From contig PSQN01000002.1 in the NCBI GenBank assembly GCA_002989075.1, positions 884,097-948,096 of the forward strand: a stretch of DNA of 64,000 bases. The letters run 5' to 3'. Positions 32,080 through 44,078 of this stretch are shown here, one piece after another. The DNA comes from Arthonia radiata. Its lineage: Eukaryota; Ascomycota; Arthoniomycetes; Arthoniales; Arthoniaceae. The notes below the pieces were generated by a model. It saw nothing but the letters and a program-made list of their open reading frames with translations, did no database searches and was not told where the DNA came from. A program made the translations under genes and the position numbers. Numbering within the stretch: the stretch's first letter is position 1; each line of letters opens with the position of its first letter.

Positions 32080-34870
32080 TCATGTCTCGATTGACTGCGT
32101 AACTTCATCGCCTCCATCGTAAATGCCATATTCGTCGTCAAACTCCTCTTGCCCCGCTTCCATCTCATCCTCCGCAGTGCCGTCAGCAGCAGGACTACCA
32201 GCAGGGCCACCGTCGCCATCTTGCCCAGCGGCGGGTGGCGCCTTATCTTGGTGCGTTTTCTCACGCCGAGCCTTCTCCTTCTCCTTCTGCCGCTCTCGAG
32301 CCCGCTCCCTTTTCTTCTTCACATTCTCCTCCAGCTCTTCGCGTTCCAGCTCGAGTTGTTTCTGCTGCTCCACCCGTTCCGTCTCAAGCTCTTTGTTCAG
32401 CCTCACAGGGTCCTTGAACAAATCCTCGCTCTTCCCGGTCATCTCCGCATACTTCGCCAGACTCATTGGAATCTTGTCAGCTGTGGGCCCAACCATGACC
32501 CCCTTGATTCGTGCGGGATTGCCTTTCTCCTCACGAACGAACTTCAGCTTTACCTGGCGGCGTGTCTTGTCTGGGAACATCTTCTGAATGATTGTGAAAT
32601 CTGCGCCGAACACGCTGATGGCCTCATAAAATTTGTCAGTGCTTACTTCATTCCAGCGTCCGCCACGTCCGGAGATACGCTCGCGCTTGTCGCGCTTGTG
32701 TGCTTTGGCCCAGGTCTGCGTGGTGACACGATTAGCAAGTTCAGACTCTTCATATGCGTCTGCGTTATCGGCGCCTTCTACAGCTGCAGCCTCGGCTTCC
32801 GCGGCGGCTTGAGGGTCATTGACCCGAGTATCGGCTGACGTATCAAAGACGAGCTGACCATTCACGACCTTCATGCCTGGTGCTCCGTCATCAAGCGCGC
32901 CTCCTGCCGCCTGCTGCGCTTGCTCGTCAGCGCGCTCGAGGCGTTGAGTGACTTCGTCAGCTTGCGGCGCTTGATCGCCGTCCTCGTCAGGCGACTCCAG
33001 AGCCCGAAGCTGCTCTTCCTCTTGCCTTGCCTTGACCTCTTTCCAATTGACCTTGCGCATGGCGCGTTCAAGTCGAGATACTTTGCCTTTGCGTGTATCA
33101 CGTGTCAAATCCCACATCGCCGTGGACTTGTGGTCAATGCGGTGATCTTCGTCTTCGGATGTAGAAGGTGATCGGTTTCGTGGACGACGCTGGCCAGAAG
33201 TATTCTCAGCATCTTCGTTGGGGTCTCCTTCATAGCCGTCCGCGGCAAGAGCGGGTTGGTCGTTATCGCGACCGGCTTCGGTCACCGAGACTTCACTCGT
33301 AGTAGTTGGTGCCGTATTAGGTTGCTTTTTGCGCCGTGATCGAGTAGATGCCTTGACTTGGCGTCGCACTGAATCTGAAGTCGGTGCGACCGGTGCGGCG
33401 CCTTCGGCAGCGTGGTTGACTTGAGTGTCCTCAGCACCCGGCGCCGCCTGGGCACCTGTATCCTGAGCTTCACTTTGGTCCAACTTCTTCTTCGACCTTG
33501 CAGGACGCCCCTTTGCTGTTTTGCGCCCACTTGTTGTGGCCAGATTGAGTGGTGCGGCTGGTTGAGCGCTGTTGCCCACAGCGTGTTCATTGTCGTTACT
33601 ATCCTCAGCACGCCCTTCACCTGATCCGTTAGATTGCAGATTGAGTGTGGTCTCGTAAGGCTGCGTGCTGGTGGTTGTCTTCTTCGCGGTGACCTTCTTG
33701 GGCACCACCTTTCGTGACCGTTTCTTCGCTTCACTTACGGCAAGCGCTGCTTTGGACCTAGGTCGCTGGTTGACCTTAAGAGAATCTGAAGAAGCTAATT
33801 TGTCCCATGGATCGTTTGTTGTGGTATCATCCACATTTTCATTCTCTTCGCTGGTTTCTGATTGCTGGGCCGCTTTCCTCCCTCGTCGATTCTTCTGAGT
33901 ATGGCCTTTCTCTCGCACTTTATCCAGCTGAATAGTGGTCGCATCGTTTGATTGGCCGGTCTCGGTATGTCTGGAGCCTTTGCCCGCTCGAGTGAGTTGC
34001 CGCTTGCGCTGTGCTGCCGAGGATATCGTTTGCGAATTATCTCCGCCTGCGGCATTACGCGCGCTCTGCTTGCTATTTTGAGGCGTTTGCTTGGGCTTCG
34101 AAAGCGCAGCGGTGGACTTTCTGGACGTCTGTGTAGTTCGCCGTGCCGCAGCGCCTCCACTCTCTGAGGAGTTCTGCTGATCGACTGTGGGTTCGATCTC
34201 GTCTGATGCTACCATGTTCTCTTGCGCGTCAAGGGCTCTTGCACGGGGATGCTCCGCATCTGGCGTATTCCTCAGGTCGCCCACCGATCCCTCGTCGGCT
34301 AGCCTGTCGTTTACCGCGGTAGAAGTATCCCGGTTGGTCGAACTGACCGTCTCGTTGATAATGGCATGATCGGCGGCGTCACCATGCGCGGTGAGCGTAG
34401 GGTTAGAAGACCTGTCAAGTCGCTGGCGTTTGTTGGGAGCTTGGCGGGGACTGTGATCTTGGACATCTTCCTGTGACTCGGCGGCCGCTGTATCTCTTGC
34501 GCGCTTCTGTGCTGGCGCACTTAGCGAATCTAGGCGCGGTGTCAGACTGCGGTTATGACCAGTCACTTGCGCTTGTAATAGGGGTGAGACATCAGCGGGC
34601 ACCTCAGGCTGTTGAGCTCCAGCTTCGCGTGGAAGAGGAGACGAGGCATGCGAACTGGCTTGAGGTGTCTGTGAGCGCGCGACAGGTGTAGATTGTTTGG
34701 AGAGCGAGACGGAAGTGGAAGCAGGTACGCCGGGTCGTTTACGTGGTGGAGGAGCCTTGGGTGCGACTTTCTTGTTTGCGGACTTGTCTGAAGTACAACA
34801 TTAGAGGATGTTGCGGGCTCCGACCTGATAGGATGCGCATACTGATGAAAGAGGTCCCAAGGGAAGACAT
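32080..34870 (-). CDS. BDP1: Transcription factor TFIIIB subunit B'' (Bdp1)
   Basis: Exons (minus strand) 34870-34843 and 34787-32080, with a 55 nt intron, give 911 residues. Exon 1 encodes only MSSLGTSFI-N, and the join gives INKSANKKVAPKAPPPRKRPG, the conserved Bdp1 N-terminus. The SANT/Myb domain lies at about residues 718-770 (RWNEVSTDKFYEAI...FGADFTIIQKMFPDKTRRQVKLKF) and is followed by a charged helix. The long N-terminal half is a low-complexity Lys/Ser/Thr/Gln region. Bdp1 works with TBP and Brf1 to recruit RNA polymerase III to tRNA and 5S genes. The tiny first exon is easily missed by ORF-based annotation. Confidence 0.92.
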
Positions 34871-35297
34871 GGCGCTCCGAATGGCGATTCGCATGCGCCT
34901 CTCTCCTCTTTAGCAATACTCAATGATCGAAGGGCATGATAAGTTGTTGCTGAGAGCAAGCAAAGAGTCATTGGCGCCGTCAGCTTTGCTGCTTGCTAGC
35001 GTGCAACTAGCCCCCTCCGGGACGCCAAGTCTTTGATGACTAAGCTCGTCTCCAATCTTCAATCTCCTGCATCGCCCTCCCTTGGTCCCCGTTCATCCCG
35101 AACCGACATCTCATCATGCACTCGTAATAGCGTTGTCATGTCTCCCAGCGCATCGAGAACCACCCAATGCATGCTGTGCTAGTATTAAAGCCGGCAGAGG
35201 AGGCCAGCGCGTGTCTCAGGGATCACTCTCAACTTCGGCGCTCATGAAACTCGCAACTCCCTTGTCTGCCTCCATGTTATCAGTCGAGACTTTGAAG
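34871..35297. promoter_or_regulatory. Divergent intergenic region between BDP1 and BRE1
   Basis: 427 bases between the two start codons. A leaderless in-frame ORF continues upstream of the BRE1 ATG, but conserved sequence begins only at MEDRKRP, so I treat this as promoter and leader. No clear TATA box. Confidence 0.4.
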
Positions 35298-37517
35298 ATG
35301 GAGGACCGAAAACGACCCGCCCTTGATGATGACACCCGATCAGCTCCGCCGCTCAAGAAGCAGGCGGTCTCCCTGAATGGCAGCAGCCAACATCCTGACG
35401 CCGACATGCCCTGGAAGGAAGACATCGAGGTACGCCAGCCCCTTCCAAAACCTACCACGACCGCTCAACATTCTTTTCTACCATTTTCAAGCGCGCGCTG
35501 ATCAAGCCGTTCAACTTAGACGTTCCAAAAGGATGCGATTATGCGTCAGATGAAAGAGTATCAGAGAGAGTCCAAGACGCTTAAAGACGAGTTGGAGAGC
35601 GTTCGCCGACATGCTCAGTACCATGATGAGCATTTGCGCACTATCGATAGATGGTTCGCACAGCTCGTCGACGAAGTGGCCCTGCTTTGCAACGACGTAC
35701 CCGAAGCTGCCAAGCCACCGGACTTTGAACTCTTTGAGTCAGCCCTTCTAACAGCATCTTCGGAAAAATTCGAACAACATTTGAAGAAAAAGTCTGATCA
35801 GATTAAAGCCACAATATCGCAAATCTTCACGAGGCATGCTCACTCTGGGCCTGACACCGCCAGATTGCAGCAGCAAGTTACGCAACTCCTGTCAGCACAA
35901 AGGAGTCATACTGTAGACCGCCAAAATCTCGAGGATCTGGCAGCTTCACTCGAAGAGCGACTCGAGAATGCATCCATGCGGTACATGATGGCCGAGAAGA
36001 AGGTGGACAGATTAAAAAGCCTGCCTGTTCAAAAGCTTGAGGCACAAGCAAAGCAGCCGCCCAAAATGGATGAGGACGAACCGCGCTCAGCAGAAAAGTC
36101 AGAAGCATCCAAACAGGTAAACGGCGTTCCCGCAGAATCCTCAGCCGAGTCCGACGCCGCAAGAAGAGAAGCAATTGCATCAAGAGACAAGACTAAAGGG
36201 CACCTTGACAAGCTTGTAGAAGAGAATCGGAAGCTGATCGACGACCTGACTGCTGCACGGGCAAAGACAGCAACCTTATCAGATGAAGACTATTCTCACA
36301 CTGAGCTGTACAAGACACTCAAGTCTCAGCATGAGGACGTTATCAAGCGGGTCAACGATTTGCAATCGGTGCACACTCAACTACGCGCAGAGATCAGACA
36401 GTTACAGGCGGAGCGGACGAAGTTTAAAGATGAAGTTGAAAGGGAGCAGGACAATGCCATTAAGGAGTCAGAAAGCCAAGTGACCCGACTTGGCATGGAC
36501 GTGAATCGCATACGCAATGAACGCGATGTTGCGCTGCAAGATCTCCAAGTGGCGCGCTCTGATCGAAGGGAGGCAGACGAGTCAACGGCGAGGCGAGCAG
36601 AGCTTGACGTTGCCAAAGACTCAAGAATCACATCGCTCGAGTTCGAAATCGAGCGATTGCGTGCGACCGAAGAAGGCAAGCCTACCGATGATGCTGAAGA
36701 TGTCAGCACACTGGACATCGAGTCTTTGCGAAGCAGACTGCAGAACGCAGAGAGTGCAAGAAAAATGCTCATGCAGGAGCTGAGCGGCATGGAACACTCA
36801 TACAAGAGAGCTATTGCTGCTGGTTCGCAGAAGTTGAATAATGCGCTGGATTTCGAGGAGCGGCTTGCAAGGCTGAACGCCGAGAAGGAGAAAGCGAACC
36901 AGAAGTACTTCCAGACAGAGCGTGCCAAAGGTGCGCAGGCGGTTGAATTGCGGGCATTGCGAGACCAGCAGAAGAAGACAAGCGAAATCATCGCGCAGAG
37001 CAAGGAAGCGGAAAATCAGCGGCGCGCATACGCCACTTCTCTGGAGAAGCAGCTTGCGAACGCACGCGACGACCTGGCCACCGTGGAGAAGAACCATCGT
37101 GATCTTCAGCAACGAGAGTATGACTTCAAGACGAAGAGCGAGCGATTGACGACACAAGTTGCGGAGTTACAGAAGCAGCTCACCGCCAAGGACGACATCG
37201 TGAAGACGGCACAGGAGACCAGTCGGCAATGCGAAAAGGAAACAGCAGAGCTCAAGGTACGGTTTGAGGGGTCACAAAAAGATGTCGAGATGTATAAAAA
37301 GCGCAGCCTCGGGGCGAAGAACGAAGAGTATGAGACGTTGAAGCAGATCGCGACCTGCACCATCTGCAGGAAGAATTTCAAGGAGGTCGCGTTGACGAAG
37401 TGCGGTCATGTGTTCTGCACGCAGTGCGTTGACGAGCGATATAACAGTCGGGCGCGGAAATGCCCAAATTGCAGCGCGCCATTCGGTCAAAATGACAGGC
37501 TCAAGATTACACTGTGA
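35298..37517 (+). CDS. BRE1: E3 ubiquitin ligase Bre1 (histone H2B monoubiquitination)
   Basis: Exons 35298-35429 and 35520-37517, with a 90 nt intron, give 709 residues. The N-terminus MEDRKRPALDDD...PPLKKQ is typical of fungal Bre1 and supports this start. Most of the protein is long coiled coil. The C-terminal RING (about residues 655-705) reads CTICRKNF...CGHVFCTQC...CPNCSAPF, a full C3HC4 set. Bre1 with Rad6 ubiquitinates H2B on its C-terminal lysine during transcription, upstream of H3K4 and H3K79 methylation. All metal ligands are present, so it should be active. Confidence 0.95.
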
Positions 37518-37928
37518 GCGGAGAACTGGCTTTTTTCGACGTCACGGCCATATGCCTGGTGGCGGAGCCATCAGCTTCCTCCGCCAGCTACTCAGGTAGG
37601 CGCGACCAGTCCAGCTAACTTCCTCAATCATGTATGGAGTAAGGAACTTTCTGTGACGAGGGTGAACACGGTGAAGGGCTGGATTGGATGGAAACAACCA
37701 CACAACTCACAACGATGTACGTTATACGGAGTCCCAGTGAATCTGGGCTCGAGAGACACGGACGGCGGCTTCCTGCAATCCATACGGAGCAGCGTGGTCC
37801 AGAGCGATGTATTACCAGATTTTAATCACGAGACTGCTTCTAGCATGTCCACACCCAGACACTTTCCTCCTGAACATGAAGTTTCGCCGTCTTTTCTTTA
37901 ACCCTGCCGTCCACAACTATGACCTGTC
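37518..37928. other. Intergenic between BRE1 and BMT5
   Basis: 411 bases holding the BRE1 3' untranslated region and the BMT5 promoter. No other feature seen. Confidence 0.35.
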
Positions 37929-39155
37929 ATGCCCAAACACAAGCGCCCTTCCAAACCCCCTCCCCACTCCCCAAAACCCATTCAACCCCGAGCACCTGCA
38001 CCCAAAAAGCAGACAACCCACCATCAGCCATCCCAACAACCGCCAGCGCGACCATGGCCAGCCACAGCGGACATCCTCCTCATCGGCGAAGGCGACTTCT
38101 CCTTCGCGCATTCGCTCTACACGCAACACCGTAGCTCGTTCAATAGTCTCACAGCAACGTGCTACGACTCCCGCGAAGAGTTGCTACGGAAGTATCCGCA
38201 GTCTGAGCGGTTGATCGCGGATCTCGAGATACCCATACCTAGCGAACACGACGATGATGACAGTGAGGACGCGGGAGAGGGGTCCGATCTCGATGACTTG
38301 AATGAGTTGCAAGGTCTAGAAGAAGAGGGAGGAGAAAGCACATCGAAAGGCAACAAGGCGCCAGCGAAGGTCCTCTACAACATCGACGCGCGCAAACTAT
38401 CCACGTACAAAGCGCTGAAGAAGCGACATCTCGACTACATCATCTTCAACTTCCCGCACGTGGGCGGGTTGTCCACGGACGTGAATCGGCAGGTGCGGCA
38501 TAATCAGTCACTGCTCGTTGACTTCTTCAACGCGGCGAAGGCGCTTCTCCAGTTCACCTCCGCCAACCCATCCAAGTCTCCTGGCAGAGGGCGCGGAGGA
38601 GAGAGCAAGAGCAATCCGCAAAATAGACCTGCAGGTGGAGGTGCAAGAGGAAATTCAAAAGCCGGGGAGGCAGGCAAAGTGATGGTGACGCTGTTCGAGA
38701 GGGAGCCCTACACGCTTTGGAACATTCGCGATCTGGCGAGGCATTGTGGATATGTCGTTGAGCGGAGTTGGAAGTTTGACTGGGCGGCTTGGGAGGGGTA
38801 TATGCATGCTAGGACGTTGGGGAATATCAAAGCAAAGGGAGAGGGGGACGATGACGCTGGGGAGGATGCACGGCAGCTGGACGGTGGGGAAGAGGGGGGG
38901 GAGGATGATGTGGCAGATGGAGACGAGGATGAGTTTCAGGGCTTCAGCGATGAAGACCGTGATCAAGGAGCTGCTGAGCAGGAAGATCGACATGAAGATG
39001 AAGATGAAGCAGATACCGTGGCTAGTAAGCGTCCTGGTAGATGGCGGGGCGAGGAGCGAGAGGCGAGGACGTATCTATTCAGTCTGAAACTCGCAAGCGG
39101 TCAGGCGAACGACAAGGAAAGAAAGAAGGGAAGTGGCGAGAGCGACACTGACTGA
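37929..39155 (+). CDS. BMT5: 25S rRNA (uridine-N3)-methyltransferase, Bmt5-like
   Basis: 408 residues, single exon. The Rossmann-like methyltransferase core starts at about residue 48 with ILLIGEGDFSFAHSL, the SAM-binding signature of this family. It continues with ATCYDSREELLRKYP, NIDARKL, HLDYIIFNFPHVGG and HNQSLLVDFF, and ends with VMVTLFEREPYTLWNIRDLA and VERSWKFDWAAWEGYMHARTLG. It methylates N3 of a uridine in 25S rRNA in the nucleolus. An acidic insert (about 107-140) and a long acidic C-terminal tail are lineage additions. Convergent with GID9, 127 bases between stops. Confidence 0.9.
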   Translation: MPKHKRPSKPPPHSPKPIQPRAPAPKKQTTHHQPSQQPPARPWPATADILLIGEGDFSFAHSLYTQHRSSFNSLTATCYDSREELLRKYPQSERLIADLEIPIPSEHDDDDSEDAGEGSDLDDLNELQGLEEEGGESTSKGNKAPAKVLYNIDARKLSTYKALKKRHLDYIIFNFPHVGGLSTDVNRQVRHNQSLLVDFFNAAKALLQFTSANPSKSPGRGRGGESKSNPQNRPAGGGARGNSKAGEAGKVMVTLFEREPYTLWNIRDLARHCGYVVERSWKFDWAAWEGYMHARTLGNIKAKGEGDDDAGEDARQLDGGEEGGEDDVADGDEDEFQGFSDEDRDQGAAEQEDRHEDEDEADTVASKRPGRWRGEEREARTYLFSLKLASGQANDKERKKGSGESDTD

Positions 39156-39282
39156 GCCTCCGCCCACCATTCATGCAATCATGTATCATGATCGTAAAAG
39201 CGCCAACGCTATGCATGCCCTGATTCACCACCATACGCCTTACTCTCCAAACCATCTCTCTGTACCCCTACCCTCCCAGCAC

Positions 39283-40643
39283 TCACGAGATGTAAACCTT
39301 CCTCAACTGGTCCCACGAGCACCTCTCGTTAACATCCGCTGGATCTACAATCTCTCCTCTATCCACCTCAGCACCTACACCAGCACCACCCCTAAACTTT
39401 GACTGAAAAGCCATCAACCGCTCCCGCCCGTACACCCTTCCGTTGGGGAGTACCACCGGATCCGCCTCCACGATACTCTTGCTATGATGCGCGTACGGCA
39501 CGTTCTTCGCTAATGCATTCAACTCGGTACTGCAAATAGGGCACACACTCTGCCCGATCGCCGCCGCTTTGCTCACAGGCTTCTTCGACCCCGGATGATT
39601 GTTCGCGCCGCTCTGCTGCGGCGAAGAAATGGTATTGGCATTAAGCGCAGAGCTAGGGCTCATATGACTGGAATGGCAACTCGGCGTCTTGAGCGCCGAC
39701 AGTCCCGCAGAGAGCGCGATGAACAACGGCGGACTCTGCGGCAACGACAACAACTGATGATACGTCTTCAGAAACAGCTCCGCCAGATACTCCCACCGAC
39801 TCTCACTGTACAGCCCCCGATACGGCTCCACCCGCGTCTCCGGGCCCATCACCAGCAGCATGCCCGCCCGTTTTGCTAGATTCTCGTTCTCCGGACTGGC
39901 AAGGTACTTCCGCGCGTAACTCTGCGCCGTCTTCAGCTTCGCGGGCTGGCGGTCGTGGTGCCGGACCATTTCTATAAACTCTTGCAGGCGGAGCTCGTAC
40001 TCCAGGTCTGAGGACAGCTTTTTCAAGGAGGCTTTGTTGTCAGCGCACCAGGAGAGGGCGTCGGAAGTGGTGCGTGAGCGGAGGGAGGCGGAGATGCGGC
40101 TGCATTGCAGGAAGGCGTCGATGTCCACGAGCTCTTCTATGTTCTGTGACGTTGCTAGTTTCTGCGCGGTGGCGGTGTATCCGCTGCGTAACAGATAATC
40201 CACGAGTAACCTGTTCAGGCGTATCTTGGACCAGGCGTCGTATTTCGCGTCCGCGGCGCTGTGCACGCTCTCCAGCTCTCTTACGTGCTCGAGTCGTGCG
40301 CGGCTCTGGCGGTGCAGCGACTCCTCCTCTTTATGTAGGGTCGAGAGTTTGCGTTTTAAGGTTTCCATTCGCTTGATCATGTCGTCGATGCTGGAGAGCG
40401 TGGAGGACGTGTTGGCGGGGTCGGCGGCTTTGAGGGTCGTTTTGAGTTTTGTGGTTAGCCATTCTTTGTCGTGCTCGAGGGCGCGTTGGGCGGCTTTGTG
40501 GGTGCGGCGGTGGAGCTCGTAGGGGACGCGGAGGAGGGGTTGGTCCTGGGGGTGTTAGTGGTGCGGTGGTGGGGGCGTGGGGCACGTACGAGGAGGAGGT
40601 GGTTGTCGAGGTTCAGGGTGGAGATTGGGGCTTCGGTGGCCAT
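39283..40643 (-). CDS. GID9: GID/CTLH E3 ligase subunit Fyv10/Gid9 (MAEA homologue)
   Basis: Exons (minus strand) 40643-40590 and 40545-39283, joined across a 44 nt intron with a good CTAAC branch point, give 438 residues. Exon 1 encodes MATEAPISTLNLDNHLLL. Then come an N-terminal coiled coil, a LisH motif (LNRLLVDYLLRSGYTATAQKLA, about residue 127), CTLH and CRA helices, and a degenerate C-terminal RING (CPICSTELN...LPNGRVYGRERLMAF). Gid9 pairs with Gid2 as the catalytic RING dimer that degrades gluconeogenic enzymes after glucose return. The paralogue Gid2 shares the layout but usually has a different RING, so Gid9 is preferred. Confidence 0.88.
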
Positions 40644-41059
40644 GATGGGCTGATAAATGGCCAGTACGCGGAATGAGTGTGTTTGAAGATTGTGGTATGA
40701 GTAGGGTCAGCAGTGGTGGTCAAGTGCAGCGGAGTGTAAGCGGAGATAAGGATAAGCACGTGGTGGTGGATGACGTGAAAGTGCGTGACAGGAGGCCCCT
40801 TTTTGATTCTTTAGAGAATCAACAGATGGACGTAATTTGTCCGCTCTACTTGATATACTTCGTGAAACGTGCGTATGTAGCTAGCTATGGCTCCCATTTA
40901 CAAAGTGTTTCAGGACGGTAATACAGCAATCATAGTAAGTACATGCATATTGCAGCAAACGAGAACGCGTGAGCATTTTATAGCTACGAGTCAGCTTCCT
41001 TTCGTGCACGTAGAAATTGTACATAAGCGCACGAGTCTTCCCAGAAGGCAGCTGCACCC
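40644..41059. other. Intergenic between GID9 and RBG2
   Basis: 416 bases with no supported feature; it should hold the GID9 promoter and the RBG2 3' end. Confidence 0.3.
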
Positions 41060-42606
41060 TCACTTCGCAACGATAGAAACCACATCCTCATCCGCAATCG
41101 GATGACCGACGCCCACTCGCTGCGGCACATGCCGTGCACTTGCTCCCCAGACCAGCGCGTACTTGAAGTTGTCCTTGAGCGTGCGGTGCACCTGGTCGCA
41201 TACGTCTTCGATAGTTGAGTTTGAGCGTACGATCAGGGCCTCGCTGAAGTCGGGGTCAATCCCTTTCCTGAATGTCGGTTGGTGTTAGCATATGGCTGAC
41301 TCCGACGAACAACCATAAGCATAAGCTGATACTGACCGTTTGGTGTAACATCGAATAAGCTGCAGCTCCTCCCAGCATCGGTCAACCACATCTTGCACGC
41401 CGAGGTTCATCTCGCACGACATGACTTCTGTATTGGGCTCGCGCGCTAACTTGTCTAAGAACTCGATTGACACTGAGTCGATCTTGTTGTAAACATAGAG
41501 GCTGCAATGCATTAGCTGAGTTTCAAAAGAGACGTACTGCCGACCGAGCAGCTCACCACTTGATGTATTTGCGATGATCCTTCATGATCACGTCGATAAA
41601 GTCGTCGACGGTTGCATGTTCATCGCGCACAAGCACTTCGCAATTGAGCATCTTGTAATCACGCAGGATGTTGTACACCATCTTCTCATCGAGGTTCTTC
41701 GGCGGTGATTGAAAGGTGATCTTCATGCCGCCAGCCTTCTTCTGCTTGAGGTAGATGTTGCTGAGAAGGTGAGCATGAAGATACCAATACGGTCGCGCAT
41801 ATCCACTCACGGCGGTTCTCGGTTGAGCCTGATGCCCACTGCTTCCAATTCCGCCTCCAACAGTGCGCGCTGCTCAGCTTTCTTGGTGGCATCGAGGATC
41901 ATGAGGATCAGATCACTCGTCTGTCGTTCACATCAGCAACCCCGTCTTCAATGACGGCAGAGCATCACGCGTCACCTTCGCAGCCGAAATGACCTGCCGC
42001 CCTCGTCCCTTTCCCTCAGCAGCACCCTCGATGATACCAGGCAGATCCAGGATTTGAATCTCAGCTCCACCATACTCCAGCACACCAGGAATGGCGGTCA
42101 GCGTCGTAAAGCTGTATGCCGCAACTTCACTTTTTGTCTTGGTGATTTTCGACAAGAAGGTGGATTTGCCGACCGACGGAAAACCAACGAGCGCAATGCG
42201 AGCATCACCGGACTTGCTGACATCGAAACCTGAGCCACCGCCAGACCCAGGGGCGCTGGTAGGCTCGAGCAGCTGTGCACGGAGACGTGCGAGTTTGCTG
42301 TACCCTTGTCTGAGCCGCCATCACAGGATATCGTTGAGTTGCTGGCTTACCCTTTCAGCAGGCCAAGATGATACTCTAGACGCCGTGGTGAGTCTCGTGG
42401 TCAACCTCGTATGTACGAAAGTATATCGTACCGGTGGCCTTGTTTTCTTTCCTTCCATCAGCGAATGACTATTGTGGCCGAGTAGTGAACATGTCTACTT
42501 TGCGTCCTCCTCATCTCATCCTCGATCCTGGAACATCTATTAATGGTGAAATGCCAGGGGGGCTCAGAAAGACGCACTCCTTGATCTTTTCCGTGATGTT
42601 GACCAT
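41060..42606 (-). CDS. RBG2: DRG-family ribosome-interacting GTPase, DRG2/Rbg2 type
   Basis: Nine exons (minus strand, 5' to 3'): 42606-42578, 42527-42499, 42446-42432, 42375-42351, 42297-41976, 41920-41811, 41760-41557, 41501-41337, 41267-41060, giving 368 residues, the usual length. Motifs are G1 GFPSVGKS (about residue 70), G2 FTTLT, G3 DLPG, G4 NKID, and a C-terminal TGS domain ending [26 protein letters not shown] and [11 protein letters not shown] match DRG2 rather than DRG1. Rbg2 binds Gir2 and helps ribosomes resume stalled translation. Exon 3 is only 15 nt and exon 4 is 25 nt; the model is supported by the conserved [21 protein letters not shown] that it restores. Confidence 0.9.
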
Positions 42607-43601
42607 CGTGTGGAAGCCCTAGGAGTATGCGCTTTGACGACCTTGTTTCGACAGAGAACGCAGCTCAACTCTGGGTCGGGCGTGGTCGGGATGGAAAGTC
42701 CGTAAATCTACTATTGTAATCAGAGGAAGAAGATGTCGCTGCCAAAAAGGCAGTCTCCCTGTGCTCCAGTTGTGTACACGAGTCGTGTGTAAGGCTGTAT
42801 CCTAGCTTGCCTAGAACGGAAATTGGGTCTTGCGCTCTTCTTACGTCGAGGGCTCGCCCTTTGCTTTCCTCTACATCCTCCCTTGTCTCACGCGCTTTGG
42901 AGTCTCGATCATCCGCGCCGGCGCCCGTGAACAACCTAATGCTTCCAGACTGCTTTCACGTGTTCCCACTCCTGCACCATCCTTTACGCCACGCCAATTC
43001 GACGACTGTAGTGCTTCGTCTACATACTATTGTACACTAAATCTTGTCGAAAGACATATTTCTAATTGTTGCCACCGTCATCCCTGTATCCTTTTCCCCC
43101 TTCCGTACTCGGAAAAAAAAATCACCTTTGGTACACTACCACTTAAGGACACATGTCCCTCATCCGGTTGACGTCACTCCGCACTTTGCTAAATAACGAT
43201 TACGGACGAGGCCAATTGTCCATGCTGGGCACGTCTGTGCATGTCAGCTCCGAAGGCATGCCCGCACATAGTATGCTGCTCAGGGAACAGCTGGCCTCGA
43301 CGTCAAGCTGGAAATAGCATGTTTATCTGCTCTGTCTAATTCATCACCAAGACCTGAGGACAACAAGACATACGTTGACAGTATACACTGACCTTACCTT
43401 CCGCTCCTTAACATTAATGCCCTGATGGGATCAAGTGCTGAGATCTGTAGATTGATAGAGGCCAAGTCAAGTAATGGAAACAGAGCAGTAACACGTAGCG
43501 CAGACTTGTTCTTATGTCGCGCGTAAAGCAACTATCAGTATTAATACCTACTTCAATGCCTCTTTCGAGTTGTGATAAGATTCCTGCTACACGGCATCAG
43601 C
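42607..43601. other. Intergenic, about 1 kb; nothing identified
   Basis: Short frames occur on both strands (for example 42807-43040 on plus) but lack codon bias or recognisable motifs. There is a short A-run near 43110. Confidence 0.3.
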
Positions 43602-44078
43602 ATGCATCTGCCTGGACACAACAATGATACAGAGGGGCAAGAACAAAGGCAGAGACCCCAACATCCATTGCAACACCCTCCAGACGAGGCTTTGGTCAAT
43701 GACCTCTCCCGCCACCTTAAGCCAATATTGGACCAGCACTACCAACAGGTAAGCAGAAGCGGCCACTTCTTCCTGCATGGCTTTGGAAGGCGACCAGGGG
43801 GAGGTGCTCATATCACACTTCACGGCTGCAATGGGACATGGAATCAAGTCGCCGCCTCAGCCTCCCCGAGCCAGCAACATCTCAGCGCCGTCGACTGGAT
43901 CCTCCAGCAGCACGTTCGCGAGCTCGAGCGGAATATGAGCAGCTTGTCAGAGCGGATAGAAAGGACCGAGGACCTGGACGCGGCGTACAACCTTGTCGTA
44001 CACAAGCAGGGGATCACGAGCGTGAAAGAGTGTGTAGAGCACATGAGGCAAGCTTTGAGGGAGCGTGTCCCGCCATAG
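43602..44078 (+). CDS. Hypothetical protein with C-terminal coiled coil
   Basis: 158 residues from the ATG at 43602. The N-terminus is Gln/His/Pro-rich, then EALVNDLSRHLKPILDQHYQQ. A Gly/His patch follows, then an amphipathic helix from SAVDWILQQHVRELERNMSSLSERI to the end. A good donor (CAG-GTAAGC, 43749) lies in the middle of the frame, so the Gly/His patch may be an intron that happens to stay open. I do not recognise the family. The helical C-terminus, with RIERTEDLDAAYNLV, looks like a genuine coding sequence. Confidence 0.5.
   Translation: MHLPGHNNDTEGQEQRQRPQHPLQHPPDEALVNDLSRHLKPILDQHYQQVSRSGHFFLHGFGRRPGGGAHITLHGCNGTWNQVAASASPSQQHLSAVDWILQQHVRELERNMSSLSERIERTEDLDAAYNLVVHKQGITSVKECVEHMRQALRERVPP

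Noticed and set aside
32149-32838. 229-residue plus-strand ORF
   Set aside because: It is antisense to the Lys/Glu-rich region of BDP1, whose codon pattern produces Leu/Ser/Phe-rich shadow frames.
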